Source of the DNA: Gloeocapsopsis crepidinum LEGE 06123
GTDB taxonomy: Bacteria > Cyanobacteriota > Cyanobacteriia > Cyanobacteriales > Chroococcidiopsidaceae
Reading direction: 5' to 3'
NCBI RefSeq assembly: GCF_015207655.1
Contig: NZ_JADEWN010000016.1
Coordinates: 1-64,000, forward strand
Length of the DNA: 64,000 bases
Both the position numbers and the translations under genes were made by a program. Shown here in pieces: positions 16,435-25,829 of this stretch; position 1 is the first letter of the stretch; the number at the start of each line of letters is the position of its first letter. Under the pieces are notes generated by a model. It worked only from the letters and a program-made list of their open reading frames with translations, ran no database searches and was not told where the DNA came from.

Positions 16435-18081
16435 GTGTTTCTAACTCAAACAACATCTCGGCAAAGAGAAATTCTGGAAGTTTTCCTGCGTAACGGCTGG
16501 GACTATATGCGACGGCTGTTGACTGGAGGAAAAACTGATGAACCCCAATTACCTACTCCTGCTGTTCTGCGAAACATCTTGGTCGATCTTGGACCTGTAT
16601 ACGTTAAGTTTGGGCAGTTACTAAGTACTCGCCCTGACTTGCTTCCTGCAGCTTACATTGATGAACTGTCAATGCTGCAAGATGATGTACCACCCGTTAA
16701 TTGGGCAGATATTGAAGTTGTCATTCGTCAGCAACTACCGCAGTCACTTGAATCTACCTTTACCACAATTGATCCGCGACCTGTTGCAGCAGGATCAATT
16801 GCTCAAACACACAAAGCTATCTTAATTGATGGGCGAGAAGTTGCAATTAAAGTTCAACGCCCTGGAATTGATGCGATTGTTGCACAAGATATCTCACTCA
16901 TTCGCGGTGTAGCCGACTTGGTATCGCGAACTGAGTTTGGGCAAATGTACGATATCGACTCTTTGGCTGAAGAATTTACCAAAGCGTTAGAGGCAGAGCT
17001 AGACTTTATTCGGGAAGCAAGTTTTACAGATCAATTACGGCGTAATCTTACTAATAGTCGCTGGTTTGATTCTTCGCAGTTAGTCGTAGCAGAAATCTAC
17101 TGGGACTTAACAACAGCCAAGTTGCTTGTTATGGAGTGGCTCGATGGAGTGCCAATTCTCTCAGGAGATTTTGGGAGCGCGCAAAATGGTCAAGATCCCT
17201 ATAAAAAACGAGCTGCTGTGACAAGCTTGTTGTTTCGTGCGTTCTTCCAGCAGGTTTATATTGATGGCTTCTTTCACGCTGACCCGCACCCAGGCAATCT
17301 ATTTTACCTCAGAGATGGTCGCGTTGCATTGCTCGATTGCGGCATGGTAGGACGTTTAGATCCGCGATCGCAGCAAATTTTGACGGAAATGTTACTAGCG
17401 ATCGTTGATTTAGACGCCCAAAGATGTGCGCAATTAACGTTGCAACTTGCTGATTCTGCCCAACCAGTGATTTTATCGCGTTTGGAGAATGATTATGACC
17501 GAATGCTACGCAAATATTACAATTTAAGCTTGTCACAAATTAACTTTAGTCAAGTATTTTATGAAGTATTACAAGTAGCACGTAACAACAAGATTCGTTT
17601 ACCAAGTAATTTGGGTTTATATGCAAAAACATTAGCAAATTTAGAGGGAGTTGCTCGTTTAGTTAACCCAGAAATTAATCTTTTAGATGAAATCAAACCA
17701 CTGATTACAGACTTGTTTCGACGTCAGTTATTCGGTGCTAATCCTGTGCAATCTTTGTTAAGAACTGCACTAGATTTGAAAAGTCTGTCGCTACAATCAC
17801 CTCGCCAAATTGAGTTACTTTTAGATCGAGTAACGTCAGAAACACTTCAGTGGAATTTATCAGTACGCGGTTTAGACAACATACGCCGTACAATGGACGA
17901 GGCAGCTAATCGTCTGTCATTCAGTATTTTAGTTGGCTCTTTAATTATTGGTGCAGCACTTATTTCCAATAATGCCCAAACTACTGAATTATCTTGGTTG
18001 AGTACTATTTTATTTGCTACTGCCAGTTTGTTGGGACTGTGGCTAGTTTTTAGTACAATTCGTTCAGGAAGGTTGAAGTAA
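16435..18081 (+). CDS. AarF/ABC1/UbiB-family atypical kinase
   Basis: A 548-residue member of the UbiB/ABC1 family, linked to quinone and prenyl-lipid metabolism and, in plants and cyanobacteria, to plastoglobule or thylakoid lipids. Family features are KFGQLLSTRPDLLP (the KxGQ motif), the Ala-rich loop AAGSIAQTH in place of a Gly-rich loop, VAIKVQRP, FFHADPHPGN and DCGM. Two C-terminal hydrophobic helices (ILVGSLIIGAALI and LSTILFATASLLGLWLV) anchor it to a membrane. The start is a GTG at 16435, matching the N-terminus common to cyanobacterial homologues (MFLTQT..RQREI). It converges with the parvulin gene with only four bases between them. Confidence 0.92.
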   Translation: MFLTQTTSRQREILEVFLRNGWDYMRRLLTGGKTDEPQLPTPAVLRNILVDLGPVYVKFGQLLSTRPDLLPAAYIDELSMLQDDVPPVNWADIEVVIRQQLPQSLESTFTTIDPRPVAAGSIAQTHKAILIDGREVAIKVQRPGIDAIVAQDISLIRGVADLVSRTEFGQMYDIDSLAEEFTKALEAELDFIREASFTDQLRRNLTNSRWFDSSQLVVAEIYWDLTTAKLLVMEWLDGVPILSGDFGSAQNGQDPYKKRAAVTSLLFRAFFQQVYIDGFFHADPHPGNLFYLRDGRVALLDCGMVGRLDPRSQQILTEMLLAIVDLDAQRCAQLTLQLADSAQPVILSRLENDYDRMLRKYYNLSLSQINFSQVFYEVLQVARNNKIRLPSNLGLYAKTLANLEGVARLVNPEINLLDEIKPLITDLFRRQLFGANPVQSLLRTALDLKSLSLQSPRQIELLLDRVTSETLQWNLSVRGLDNIRRTMDEAANRLSFSILVGSLIIGAALISNNAQTTELSWLSTILFATASLLGLWLVFSTIRSGRLK

Positions 18082-18085
18082 GTTA

Positions 18086-18841
18086 CTAATGAGTATGATC
18101 GAGAGCTTCCATCCAAATTCTGTCAAAAGAAGATAGTTTTTGAGTTTGCTCTTGTAACCAAGCTGTAAATAGTTCCTGTAATAACTTCCGGCGCATCATC
18201 TCGTCTAATTGTGCCGGAATTATCCTTTCTAATCGCACAATAAAAGACCATTCTCCTAATAATATAGGGCGCAATAGCTTTCCTGGTTGACTTGTTTTGA
18301 GTATTTTTGACAACTGTGGATGCAGTGTACCTAACTCTACTGGACCAACGATACCTCCAGTTTGTGCTTCTAGTCCTACAGAGAATTTCTTTGCTAATTC
18401 CGTAAATGATTGCTCTTTTTCATAAATTCGGAAATAAATCTCTTCAGCAATTCCTCCATCCTGAACTCTAATCAACGAACAAATGACTCGATCTAACTGT
18501 CCTTTACGCTGGAGAAAGTAAGTTTCTAATTTACTACCCCAAGTTAATTGTTTAAATTTTTCAATTTTGAGTTGGCGTGTTGCCATAGAGATTAATTGCC
18601 TTTGAGTTATACCATAATGCTCTAGCCAAGCTTGCTGTTTAGCAACGCTATCAAGGTGATGTTGCTGATAAAATTGCTGACAAGCACTCATAGTTTCCTC
18701 TGGAGTACAATCAATAGCGGCGATCGCCTGCTCAATAATCTTCTCACGCCACAATTGTGGCAATATTTGGCAACTCTTTACTAAAGACATGATTTCTTCA
18801 GCAGTGATGTCGGTTTCATTAGCGTGTAAAGTAGTTGTCAT
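18086..18841 (-). CDS. Parvulin-type peptidylprolyl isomerase
   Basis: A 251-residue PpiC/SurA-like protein. It has an N-terminal helical region of about 110 residues and a parvulin domain (about 125-225) with FTELAKKFSVG, GGIVGPVELG and LRPILLGEWSFIVRLE. It lacks a signal peptide, so it probably acts in the cytoplasm. Cyanobacterial proteins of this type often sit beside type I secretion genes or secreted substrates, presumably as folding factors. The next gene upstream on the same strand encodes a small PPC-domain protein, 111 bases away, and this could be its client. No transporter gene is adjacent. The start ATG is at 18841. Confidence 0.85.
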   Translation of the reverse strand: MTTTLHANETDITAEEIMSLVKSCQILPQLWREKIIEQAIAAIDCTPEETMSACQQFYQQHHLDSVAKQQAWLEHYGITQRQLISMATRQLKIEKFKQLTWGSKLETYFLQRKGQLDRVICSLIRVQDGGIAEEIYFRIYEKEQSFTELAKKFSVGLEAQTGGIVGPVELGTLHPQLSKILKTSQPGKLLRPILLGEWSFIVRLERIIPAQLDEMMRRKLLQELFTAWLQEQTQKLSSFDRIWMEALDHTH

Positions 18842-18952
18842 CGCTACTAAATCTTCTTTGCTCTATTCGACAATAGAAAAATATCTCTACAGTTTGTATC
18901 AATGCAGCCAGTTGATAAACAGTTGACTGCATTAAATACTCTCACTGTCGTC

Positions 18953-19300
18953 TTAAACGAGGAAGGTGGACGTATCAACAGGAGATGGAGGTAAAGTTTG
19001 GTCGTACACCAGTGTATAAGTACCAGTACTTCCGATCGCATCAGCAACCCCAATGTAGTATGTCCCGCTAGTGGGTGCAGTAAATTGCAGCATAGGGTCA
19101 TAACCCAATGCCCAGCTGTCGTCTTGATAAGCTAATAAGTTACCAGCACTATCAAAGATGCCAACTACAGGATCTGCTAAAGTTCCACCAGCATTTGAGG
19201 CACCAAGTACTGATATTGTGTAATCCACTTCTCCAATAAACTCTACAGGAAAGAAATCCACTTCATCAGAGGTGCTAATACTATCTACAAAACTTGCCAT
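18953..19300 (-). CDS. Small PPC-domain protein, probably secreted
   Basis: A 115-residue acidic protein that is almost entirely a bacterial pre-peptidase C-terminal (PPC) domain. Features are DEVDFFPVEFIGEVDYTISV, PVVGIFDSAGNLL, FTAPTSGTYYIGV and TGTYTLVYD. PPC domains are usually appended to secreted proteases or large calcium-binding proteins; here the domain stands alone, with about ten residues at the N-terminus and a short tail (PVDTSTFLV). There is no Sec signal peptide, so export would need a type I or other system. An AGGAGA site precedes the ATG. The parvulin gene downstream probably belongs to the same transcript. Confidence 0.82.
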   Translation of the reverse strand: MASFVDSISTSDEVDFFPVEFIGEVDYTISVLGASNAGGTLADPVVGIFDSAGNLLAYQDDSWALGYDPMLQFTAPTSGTYYIGVADAIGSTGTYTLVYDQTLPPSPVDTSTFLV

Positions 19301-20424
19301 GTCGTTTCTCCTGAAATAGGTGTTCTATGCGAGTATCCTATTGAAGCAACAACGGCAAAACTTTTCAGATTTAGATAATTAATTTAAATGACCTACTTTG
19401 GTCGAGTTCTTTGCACTTCTGTGCAATTAGCTTCTCTACTAGCATCGATGGCGTACAAGGTCAAATGACTCTGATGCTATCACTTGAGTCTTTCCTTTCA
19501 GAATGTTAGTTATACGAAATATGAAACATGGACAATTCAATAGTAAAAAACATACTCTTTCCGTAGCAAATTGATAATTTACTGATTCAATTTAAATTGA
19601 AAATTATAAATAGATGACTTCGCTAAAAATAAATCTCTTGCAGAAATCACAGATGCTCTTCAAATAAAGTCAAAGCTACTCAAAGGCAGTGCGCAGAAAC
19701 ACAATTTTGGTAAGAGTTTTATAGTAAGTTCATAAAGGTAGGTAGAGTTTATTTAGTTGCAAATTTATTTATGATGGCATTCATACAAGCTGTCTAATGT
19801 ACAAATGGGAAGTCTTAAATTTACTGGATAAAGTGATATCTAACTTAGCCCTAATTTTGATGATAAATCACACACAATCGCAAATTTAATGCTAATAGCG
19901 CTACCCTTCCATTTGGATAATTGAGTTAAAGACTATAGAATTGCTCCCAAAATGCAACCAATGGTCAAAATCAACGTGGTAATCTTTATTTTGGGTAATA
20001 AGAGTAGTCATATGCCTTTTAGTAGAGATAGTAACAAGCTTGTTAATGCTTAGGAAAAGGTAAGATAACTAAAGACAGCGATCGCGATGTAAGCAATATG
20101 ACTACAAGTTTGTTAAAAAAAGAAAATACAATTTTCACAAAAGTTACGGTTAGTCGTTTGGATGAGAGTTATTTCATTTGCCTGCAGTAACCAAGGTAAG
20201 CTGTAAACAACTTTCACGAAAAACAATTAACTATCTCTAGTATAGAGATGCTTTTTTTGATAAATTTTTAGTAAGTAAAAGTTAGCCCATATGTTTTTTT
20301 AAATAAAGATTTCATGAAGCAACTGCTAAATTTTTAAAGAAAGTTTAAAGTTTAAGCAAATCAATTAAGTTGCGTTAGTGTTCTTTTTTGGGGTTAGCAT
20401 CTCTGGCAAATGTAGGAAATTATA
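19301..20424. other. 1.1-kb gene-free region
   Basis: This AT-rich stretch contains no open frame of useful length, no tRNA and no obvious repeat. Near its right end lies a strong Rho-independent terminator on the plus strand (20233-20258) that follows no coding gene. This leaves room for a small RNA, and the region must also hold the promoters of the two flanking divergent genes. Confidence 0.55.
20233..20258 (+). terminator. Orphan intrinsic terminator, possible end of a small RNA
   Basis: ATCTCTA (20233-20239) pairs perfectly with TAGAGAT (20243-20249) around a GTA loop. GC and seven T residues follow directly. This is a textbook terminator, but no coding gene on the plus strand lies within 2 kb upstream. 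Confidence 0.75.
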
Positions 20425-22239
20425 ATGGCTAAATTTGCACTACTTATTGGAGTTAGCCGCCACGGTACTGGCTTTAACACCTTACCTGGTGCAGTAAAAG
20501 ATGTCGAGGCAATGCAACGTGTTCTGCAAAACCCAGATTTAGGATTTGATGAAGTAGAAATTCTACAAAACCCTGAACCTCTGAGCATGCAAGCAGCACT
20601 TGAGGCTTTATTTCGAGATAAGGCGCGTCAAAGTGATGATTTAGTATTACTTTATTTTTCTGGCTACTGTATCAGAGACTACAGTAATAAATTATATTTT
20701 GCGACAAATAGTACTAGTAAAAATCCTCAAAGGGAACTTATTAAATCAACAGTAGTACCGGCTGGTTTTATTCAAGATGTTATGAATGACAGCCGAGCGA
20801 CGCAGCAAGTAGTTATTTTGGATTGTTGCTTTATTCAAGCTGCAGTGAATGTCGTTGCAGCACAGGCTCGTATCTCTGATGATGTTGCTAGGCAACTTGG
20901 AGGTAACAATAGAACTATTTTCTTATCTTCTGTAACTCAATCATTCTTTCAAAATAAAGGAAATGACCTTTCTACTTATACGCGTTACCTTGTTGAAGGT
21001 TTAGAAGGTGCGGCTGATTTAGATGGCGATCGCCAGATTGCAGTTGATGAGTTGCACGAATATGTCAGTCGCAAAGCAGAAGCAACTGCAGCTAATATAG
21101 AACCAGTAATTCTGAGTACACACAATAGCAGAATCTTACTTGTCCCTATATCAGAGATACACTCACGCCGCGAAGAACTACAAATACATCAAGCTAGTAG
21201 GGCAATCTTTGCACCAATACTCCAACATAGAAGCATCCGCCTGCTTTTAGGGGTTAGCTTGACAACGCTTGTCACTTTAGTGGGAGCAACCTATATTCTG
21301 CAACGACAACAATTGTTACAGTTGCCTTTTGGTGAATCTCTCGTTGCTGCACCCAGAGACTACAATCAAACTGCTCAAACACGCCTCGATCACTCCAAGA
21401 CTGTTTGGTCACTGGCGACAACTCAGGATGGTCAAACCCTCGTCAGCAGCAGCGGCGACACAACAATTAGAATTTGGCATTTGCCAAGTGGCAGACCATT
21501 GCGTACGTTATCTGGACATACTGCTGCAGTTTGGTCAGTTGCGATCGCTCCTGATGGTAAATCATTAGTGAGTGGTAGTGGCGATAAAACAATTAAAGTA
21601 TGGAACCTGGAAACAGGTGAACTGATCCGAACTATGAATGGATCGCAAGATACCGTTTGGGCAGTTTCAATTAGCCAAGATGGTAATACTCTATTGAGCG
21701 CTGATGGTAATAACACTATCAAAGTTTGGAATTTACAGTCTGGAGAGTTACTGCGAAGCTTTGCAGCAGAGACACCGCGGTTGAGAACAATTGCACTGAG
21801 TCCTGACGGACAAACCTTAGCGAGTGGCGGTCAAGGTCAAGACATTAACATTTGGGATGTTAATACAGGTAAACTAATTCGCACTCTGGCTGCACACAAA
21901 AGTAAGATTATTACTGTTGCCATTAGCCCTGATGGACAAACATTAATCAGTGGTAGTAATGACGAAACTGTTGAAGTTTGGAACATACACACAGGTAAAT
22001 TAGTACGAACTTTGCACGGACATACAGATCATGTAAACTCAGTAGCAATTAGCGCTGATGGTCAGTTTCTAGTCAGTGGTGCTGAAGATCGCGAAGTCAA
22101 ATTGTGGAGTTTGCGTACAGGTCAGTTATTACATACCTTTCAAGGACATCCTGAGGATGTTTACTCTGTGGCAATTAGCCCTGACGATCAAACGATAATT
22201 AGTGGCGACAAGGAAGGTCAAATTAAATTTTGGCGGTAG
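20425..22239 (+). CDS. Caspase-like domain protein with WD40 repeats
   Basis: A 604-residue three-part protein. Residues 1-240 form a caspase/peptidase C14 fold (FALLIGVSRHG, LPGAVKDVEAM, LVLLYFSGY, QQVVILDCCF). A membrane helix lies at about 273-295 (LLLGVSLTTLVTLVGATYIL). Residues 315-604 form seven WD40 repeats with SPDGQTL..SGS and IKVWN signatures, enough for a complete propeller. In active orthocaspases the dyad His follows YFSG; here it is Tyr81, while Cys135 is kept. Catalytic activity is therefore doubtful. Topology would place the caspase-like domain and propeller on opposite sides of the membrane. Its partners are unknown. Confidence 0.9.
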   Translation: MAKFALLIGVSRHGTGFNTLPGAVKDVEAMQRVLQNPDLGFDEVEILQNPEPLSMQAALEALFRDKARQSDDLVLLYFSGYCIRDYSNKLYFATNSTSKNPQRELIKSTVVPAGFIQDVMNDSRATQQVVILDCCFIQAAVNVVAAQARISDDVARQLGGNNRTIFLSSVTQSFFQNKGNDLSTYTRYLVEGLEGAADLDGDRQIAVDELHEYVSRKAEATAANIEPVILSTHNSRILLVPISEIHSRREELQIHQASRAIFAPILQHRSIRLLLGVSLTTLVTLVGATYILQRQQLLQLPFGESLVAAPRDYNQTAQTRLDHSKTVWSLATTQDGQTLVSSSGDTTIRIWHLPSGRPLRTLSGHTAAVWSVAIAPDGKSLVSGSGDKTIKVWNLETGELIRTMNGSQDTVWAVSISQDGNTLLSADGNNTIKVWNLQSGELLRSFAAETPRLRTIALSPDGQTLASGGQGQDINIWDVNTGKLIRTLAAHKSKIITVAISPDGQTLISGSNDETVEVWNIHTGKLVRTLHGHTDHVNSVAISADGQFLVSGAEDREVKLWSLRTGQLLHTFQGHPEDVYSVAISPDDQTIISGDKEGQIKFWR

Positions 22240-22356
22240 TTTGATCCCTAACTTTTCGGCAGCGGGACACCTATGCCACACAAGAGTACACACTGATTTT
22301 TGGAGATTTTCGCTACAATCTAGTGCTGGAACTTATAAATGCTAGGAGAAGTTAGA

Positions 22357-23079
22357 TTGCCTACATTGGGAGTCAATATCGATCATATTGCAACAATTAG
22401 ACAAGCACGACGAACTGTAGAACCCGATCCTGTCGCAGCAGCAGTCCTTGCCGAATTGGGAGGCGCTGACGGGATTACTGTACATTTACGCGAAGATAGA
22501 CGACATATTCAACAAAGAGATGTGCAGTTGTTGCGGCAAACTGTACGAACGCACTTAAATTTAGAAATGGCAGCTACTGATGAAATGGTGGCGATCGCAC
22601 TTGATATTAAACCGGATTACGTGACTCTTGTTCCCGAAAAACGCGAGGAAGTTACAACTGAAGGTGGATTAGATATTGTTGGTCAACTCGAACGTATGAA
22701 CGAGGTCGTAGACAAGTTACAGTCTGCCGATATTCCTGTTAGTTTGTTTATTGATGCTGATCGCGCACAAATTGAAGCATCTGTCAAGACTAAAGCTCAA
22801 TTTATTGAGTTACATACTGGGCGTTATGCAGAAGCCCACAACGAAGCAAATAGACAACAAGAACTTACAGTCCTTTCTCAAGGTGCCGAACAAGCGATCG
22901 CATCGGGGTTACGCGTCAATGCTGGACATGGATTGACGTATTGGAACGTCTATGCCGTGGCTTGTATTTCAGGTATGGAAGAACTCAATATTGGTCATAC
23001 AATTGTTAGTCGAGCAGCTTTAGTTGGTTTAGAACGTGCTGTTCGTGAGATGAAACAAGCAATTCGTGGAGAGTTATAA
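22357..23079 (+). CDS. pdxJ: Pyridoxine 5'-phosphate synthase PdxJ
   Basis: PdxJ condenses 3-amino-2-oxopropyl phosphate with 1-deoxyxylulose 5-phosphate to make pyridoxine 5'-phosphate, the last ring-forming step of vitamin B6 synthesis. Hallmarks are [18 protein letters not shown], the HLREDRRHI motif, [34 protein letters not shown] and [11 protein letters not shown]. The frame opens at ATG 22339, but TTG 22357 gives the family N-terminus ([10 protein letters not shown]) and has AGGAGA eight bases upstream. That ribosome site overlaps the ATG 22339 codons, so TTG is the better start. Confidence 0.95.
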   Translation: MPTLGVNIDHIATIRQARRTVEPDPVAAAVLAELGGADGITVHLREDRRHIQQRDVQLLRQTVRTHLNLEMAATDEMVAIALDIKPDYVTLVPEKREEVTTEGGLDIVGQLERMNEVVDKLQSADIPVSLFIDADRAQIEASVKTKAQFIELHTGRYAEAHNEANRQQELTVLSQGAEQAIASGLRVNAGHGLTYWNVYAVACISGMEELNIGHTIVSRAALVGLERAVREMKQAIRGEL

Positions 23080-23151
23080 AGTTCTCCTTAAATCAGTAAA
23101 TGAAAGGTGAGATAATAACTACTCCCTGCGTCCTATTTTCTAGTCTCCAAT

Positions 23152-23484
23152 ATGCAAACTTACTACTACGTTCTGGCAAGTCAGCGCTTTCTCGTAGAAG
23201 AAGAACCATTGGATGAGGTTCTCAGAGAACGCACGCGCAATTATCACGAACAAGAAAAAGAAATCGATTTCTGGTTAGTCCTGCAGCCAGCCTTTTTAGA
23301 AGCACCTGAAATGGCACAAATCAAAGCTAAATGTCCTCAACCTGCTGCAGCGGTGATTTCTACGAGTTCTCAATTTATTACTTGGCTGAAATTACGATTA
23401 GAGTACGTCATCACAGGAGAATTTCAAGCACCGTCACAGACAATTCCTAATCCCTTAGCTTCGCTGGCGTCAATGTCGTCATAA
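23152..23484 (+). CDS. ycf54: Ycf54, Mg-protoporphyrin monomethyl ester cyclase subunit
   Basis: A 110-residue protein of the Ycf54 family. It is an accessory subunit of the oxygen-dependent Mg-protoporphyrin IX monomethyl ester cyclase, which forms ring E of chlorophyll. The protein matches the family from its first residues: YYYVLASQRFL, EEPLDEVLRERTRNYHEQEKEIDFW, PAFLEAPE and FITWLKLRLEYV. It has a short non-conserved C-terminal tail. The next gene starts just downstream, so co-transcription is likely. Confidence 0.94.
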   Translation: MQTYYYVLASQRFLVEEEPLDEVLRERTRNYHEQEKEIDFWLVLQPAFLEAPEMAQIKAKCPQPAAAVISTSSQFITWLKLRLEYVITGEFQAPSQTIPNPLASLASMSS

Positions 23485-23512
23485 AATGAAAAGCAATATC
23501 AGTGAGGAGGCT

Positions 23513-24133
23513 ATGTACCAACGTGGAGCGATGCCACTACTCGGCTTAATTGTACTCTCTGCTGTCCGTTGGGTTATGAGTATGAATGTGGCAGTGGCTC
23601 AATCAACTCCTCCTGATTGCCAGCCACCAAGAACGGGCGAATATCTTGTATTAGTGCGATCGCCAACGCCAGCAGCACAAGAAAAACTACGTCGTGCTTT
23701 GCCACCTAATACTAATACTATCGTTTGCCGCTATCTCAACGAGACAGTAACGCGCACTGGCACTTTTACACAATTAGACAATGCCAACTCGCAAGTACAA
23801 TCGATTCGCTCCTTAGGGGTAGCAGCCTTTGTTGTCCGTCCTAGTACAAACCCACAAGCATCAACACTAGCAGATCCCCAGCCTTTAGGTGCAGGATATG
23901 CGGTGTTAGTTGAATATTTCAACCGTCCCGAAACTGCAGCACAGGTACAGCAATTTTTAGGGACTGACGTCGGTTTAACTTCATATGTCCAGCGCCCTTA
24001 CTTACTCGCACTACATACAAGCGATCAAAACAAAGCGACTGAAACGTTAAAAAGACTCAGCGATCAGGGCTTTTATGCTTTGTTAGTCAATAGTCGCCAA
24101 GTTACCCTCATCCGCCCCAAAGCTTCACCGTAA
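23513..24133 (+). CDS. Secreted hypothetical protein
   Basis: A protein of 206 residues with a signal peptide (RGAMPLLGLIVLSAVRWVMSM, probable cleavage after AVAQS) and a mature part with two similar modules. One starts EYLVLVRSPTPAAQEKLRRAL and the other GYAVLVEYFNRPETAAQVQQFL, each followed by a VAAFVVRP- or FYALLVNS-like strand. The pattern resembles SPOR-like alpha/beta repeats, but I cannot assign it. The start at 23513 is decided by GAGGAGG just upstream; an earlier in-frame ATG at 23486 has no such site. It lies 28 bases after ycf54. Confidence 0.8.
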   Translation: MYQRGAMPLLGLIVLSAVRWVMSMNVAVAQSTPPDCQPPRTGEYLVLVRSPTPAAQEKLRRALPPNTNTIVCRYLNETVTRTGTFTQLDNANSQVQSIRSLGVAAFVVRPSTNPQASTLADPQPLGAGYAVLVEYFNRPETAAQVQQFLGTDVGLTSYVQRPYLLALHTSDQNKATETLKRLSDQGFYALLVNSRQVTLIRPKASP

Positions 24134-24170
24134 AATTTTACTTTCAATTAGAGAGTACTATTAATAATTC

Positions 24171-24201
24171 CCTCGCTCCTCACTCCTCACTCCTCGCCCC
24201 T
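24171..24201. repeat. Short tandem heptamer-like repeat (STRR type)
   Basis: Consecutive CTCCTCA units, slightly degenerate, lie between two convergent genes. This is the short tandemly repeated repetitive type widespread in cyanobacterial intergenic DNA. A similar tract lies at 32937-32970. Confidence 0.7.
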
Positions 24202-24202
24202 A

Positions 24203-24658
24203 CTAATATGCCGGACTTGCTAACCAAGAAATTGTTACGCCGAGAACTGATCCAACAATCACTTGAAAAGGTGTATGTCCAAGTAATTCTTTGAGTCGGT
24301 CTTCATTAAATTCTTTGTGTTCGTGGAATAGTTCGTCAATCATTTGATTCAAAATGCGTGCTTGTTTACCTGCCGCTTGACGAACTCCAGCAGCATCGTA
24401 CATCACGATAATGGCAAAAATGGTAGCGATCGCAAACTCACTACTTGCCCACCCAGAAGTTTGACCAATACCTGTAGCTAAGGCTGTAACGAGTGCTGAA
24501 TGTGCGCTAGGCATTCCGCCAGTTGTGACAAGAACGCGCATATCAAACTTGTGATTTTTGATTAATTCTATGACGAGCTTTGATGCTTGAGCGATGAGAC
24601 AAGCTATTACAGCAACCAGCATTACACTGTTGTCTAGAATGTCGCCAAAGTCCTGCAT
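24203..24658 (-). CDS. Divergent PAP2-family membrane protein
   Basis: A 151-residue membrane protein of the divergent PAP2 (acid phosphatase/vanadium haloperoxidase-related, DUF212) family. It has four hydrophobic segments and the conserved GGMPSAHSALVTALATGIG and DAAGVRQAAGKQA motifs. Relatives are found in all cyanobacteria and plants; no reaction has been firmly assigned, though lipid-phosphate phosphatase activity is often inferred. The gene lies 44 bases downstream of crtE on the same strand and may be co-transcribed with it. Confidence 0.9.
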   Translation of the reverse strand: MQDFGDILDNSVMLVAVIACLIAQASKLVIELIKNHKFDMRVLVTTGGMPSAHSALVTALATGIGQTSGWASSEFAIATIFAIIVMYDAAGVRQAAGKQARILNQMIDELFHEHKEFNEDRLKELLGHTPFQVIVGSVLGVTISWLASPAY

Positions 24659-24702
24659 GGTGTTTTGATGTCGGTTAAAAGATAGGCTGATAGCTGATAG
24701 CT

Positions 24703-25629
24703 TTAGTGCGTGCGGCTAGTGATAAATTTGGCGATCGCTTGTAGCGGAAGTGCTCTTTCTCCAAAAGAATCAAGTTCCGCAATTGCCGCTTGAATCAGTT
24801 GTTGTGCTTGACGCTGAGATTCCTCCAAGCCCCAAATACTCGGATAAGTTGCTTTTTGTGCTTGTAAATCTTTACCAGCAGTTTTACCGAGTTCTTCTTG
24901 AGTCGCAGTAATATCCAAAATATCATCAACAATCTGAAATGCTAACCCAATATTTTGTGCATAGCGCGTTAACCGTTGCAAATCTGCTTCTGGCGCACCC
25001 GCTAAAATCGCCCCACAAACAACACAAGCTTCTAACAAAGCTGCAGTTTTGTGATTGTGAATAAAGTTTAGCGTGTCAATTGAGACATCTGCTTTGCCTT
25101 CTGATTCTAGATCGACAACCTGACCGCCAACTAGACCTGCAGCACCAACAGCACGTCCTAGGCGACTAATCACTTGTAAAACTTGCTGTGCTGGCACATT
25201 TTCTGTCCTAGCCGCAACGTACTCAAATGCGTAGGCTAATAAACCATCTCCTGCCAGAATTGCAATGTCCTCTCCATAAACTTTGTGATTTGTCAACCTC
25301 CCGCGTCGATAATCATCATTATCCATTGCTGGCAGATCGTCGTGGATTAATGACATCGTGTGAATCATCTCCACAGCACAAGCTGTTGGTGTTGCCATTT
25401 CTGCTGTACCTCCAGTAAGTTCGCAGGTTGCAAGACACAGAATTGGACGTAGCCGTTTACCGCCAGCTAATAGTGAGTAGCGCATTGCCTCATAAATCTT
25501 CTCTGGATAAGTGACTGGCAGGGCACGATCAAGCGCTGCTTCAACTTGAGATTGCCGCTGTTGTAAATAAGCTGGTAGGTCAAATGGTACTTTTTCTTGA
25601 GGCGTTTGTAGGTTATCCGTTACTACCAT
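24703..25629 (-). CDS. crtE: Geranylgeranyl diphosphate synthase
   Basis: A 308-residue trans-prenyltransferase that elongates C5 isoprenoid units, supplying GGPP for carotenoids, phytol and quinones. The first Asp-rich motif is DDLPAMDND and the second is [14 protein letters not shown] and the Lys in KTAAL are present. The length and the short residue pattern before the first motif fit a GGPP synthase of the bacterial/plant type. It is encoded just upstream of the PAP2-like gene and downstream of folD, which lies about 200 bases away. Confidence 0.94.
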   Translation of the reverse strand: MVVTDNLQTPQEKVPFDLPAYLQQRQSQVEAALDRALPVTYPEKIYEAMRYSLLAGGKRLRPILCLATCELTGGTAEMATPTACAVEMIHTMSLIHDDLPAMDNDDYRRGRLTNHKVYGEDIAILAGDGLLAYAFEYVAARTENVPAQQVLQVISRLGRAVGAAGLVGGQVVDLESEGKADVSIDTLNFIHNHKTAALLEACVVCGAILAGAPEADLQRLTRYAQNIGLAFQIVDDILDITATQEELGKTAGKDLQAQKATYPSIWGLEESQRQAQQLIQAAIAELDSFGERALPLQAIAKFITSRTH

Positions 25630-25829
25630 TCCTGAGTTCCTTCAGCTGCTGTGGTATCCGTAACAATTTTACGGGGCTTTGGGAAGTTTATGAATGACAA
25701 ATTCAGCATTTGTCATATCATCTCTGTTCAAATAACTAAGCTATCGGCAATACTGCTAGTGGTTAGTCGATAGTCACTAATCACTAGTCACCGCTTTAAT
25801 CATCGGTAACTAGCTAAATTTGATGTTGT

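Noticed and set aside
18847-19101. 84-codon minus-strand open frame between the parvulin and PPC genes
   Set aside because: It overlaps the PPC-domain gene in another frame; the PPC frame has a clear domain and ribosome site.
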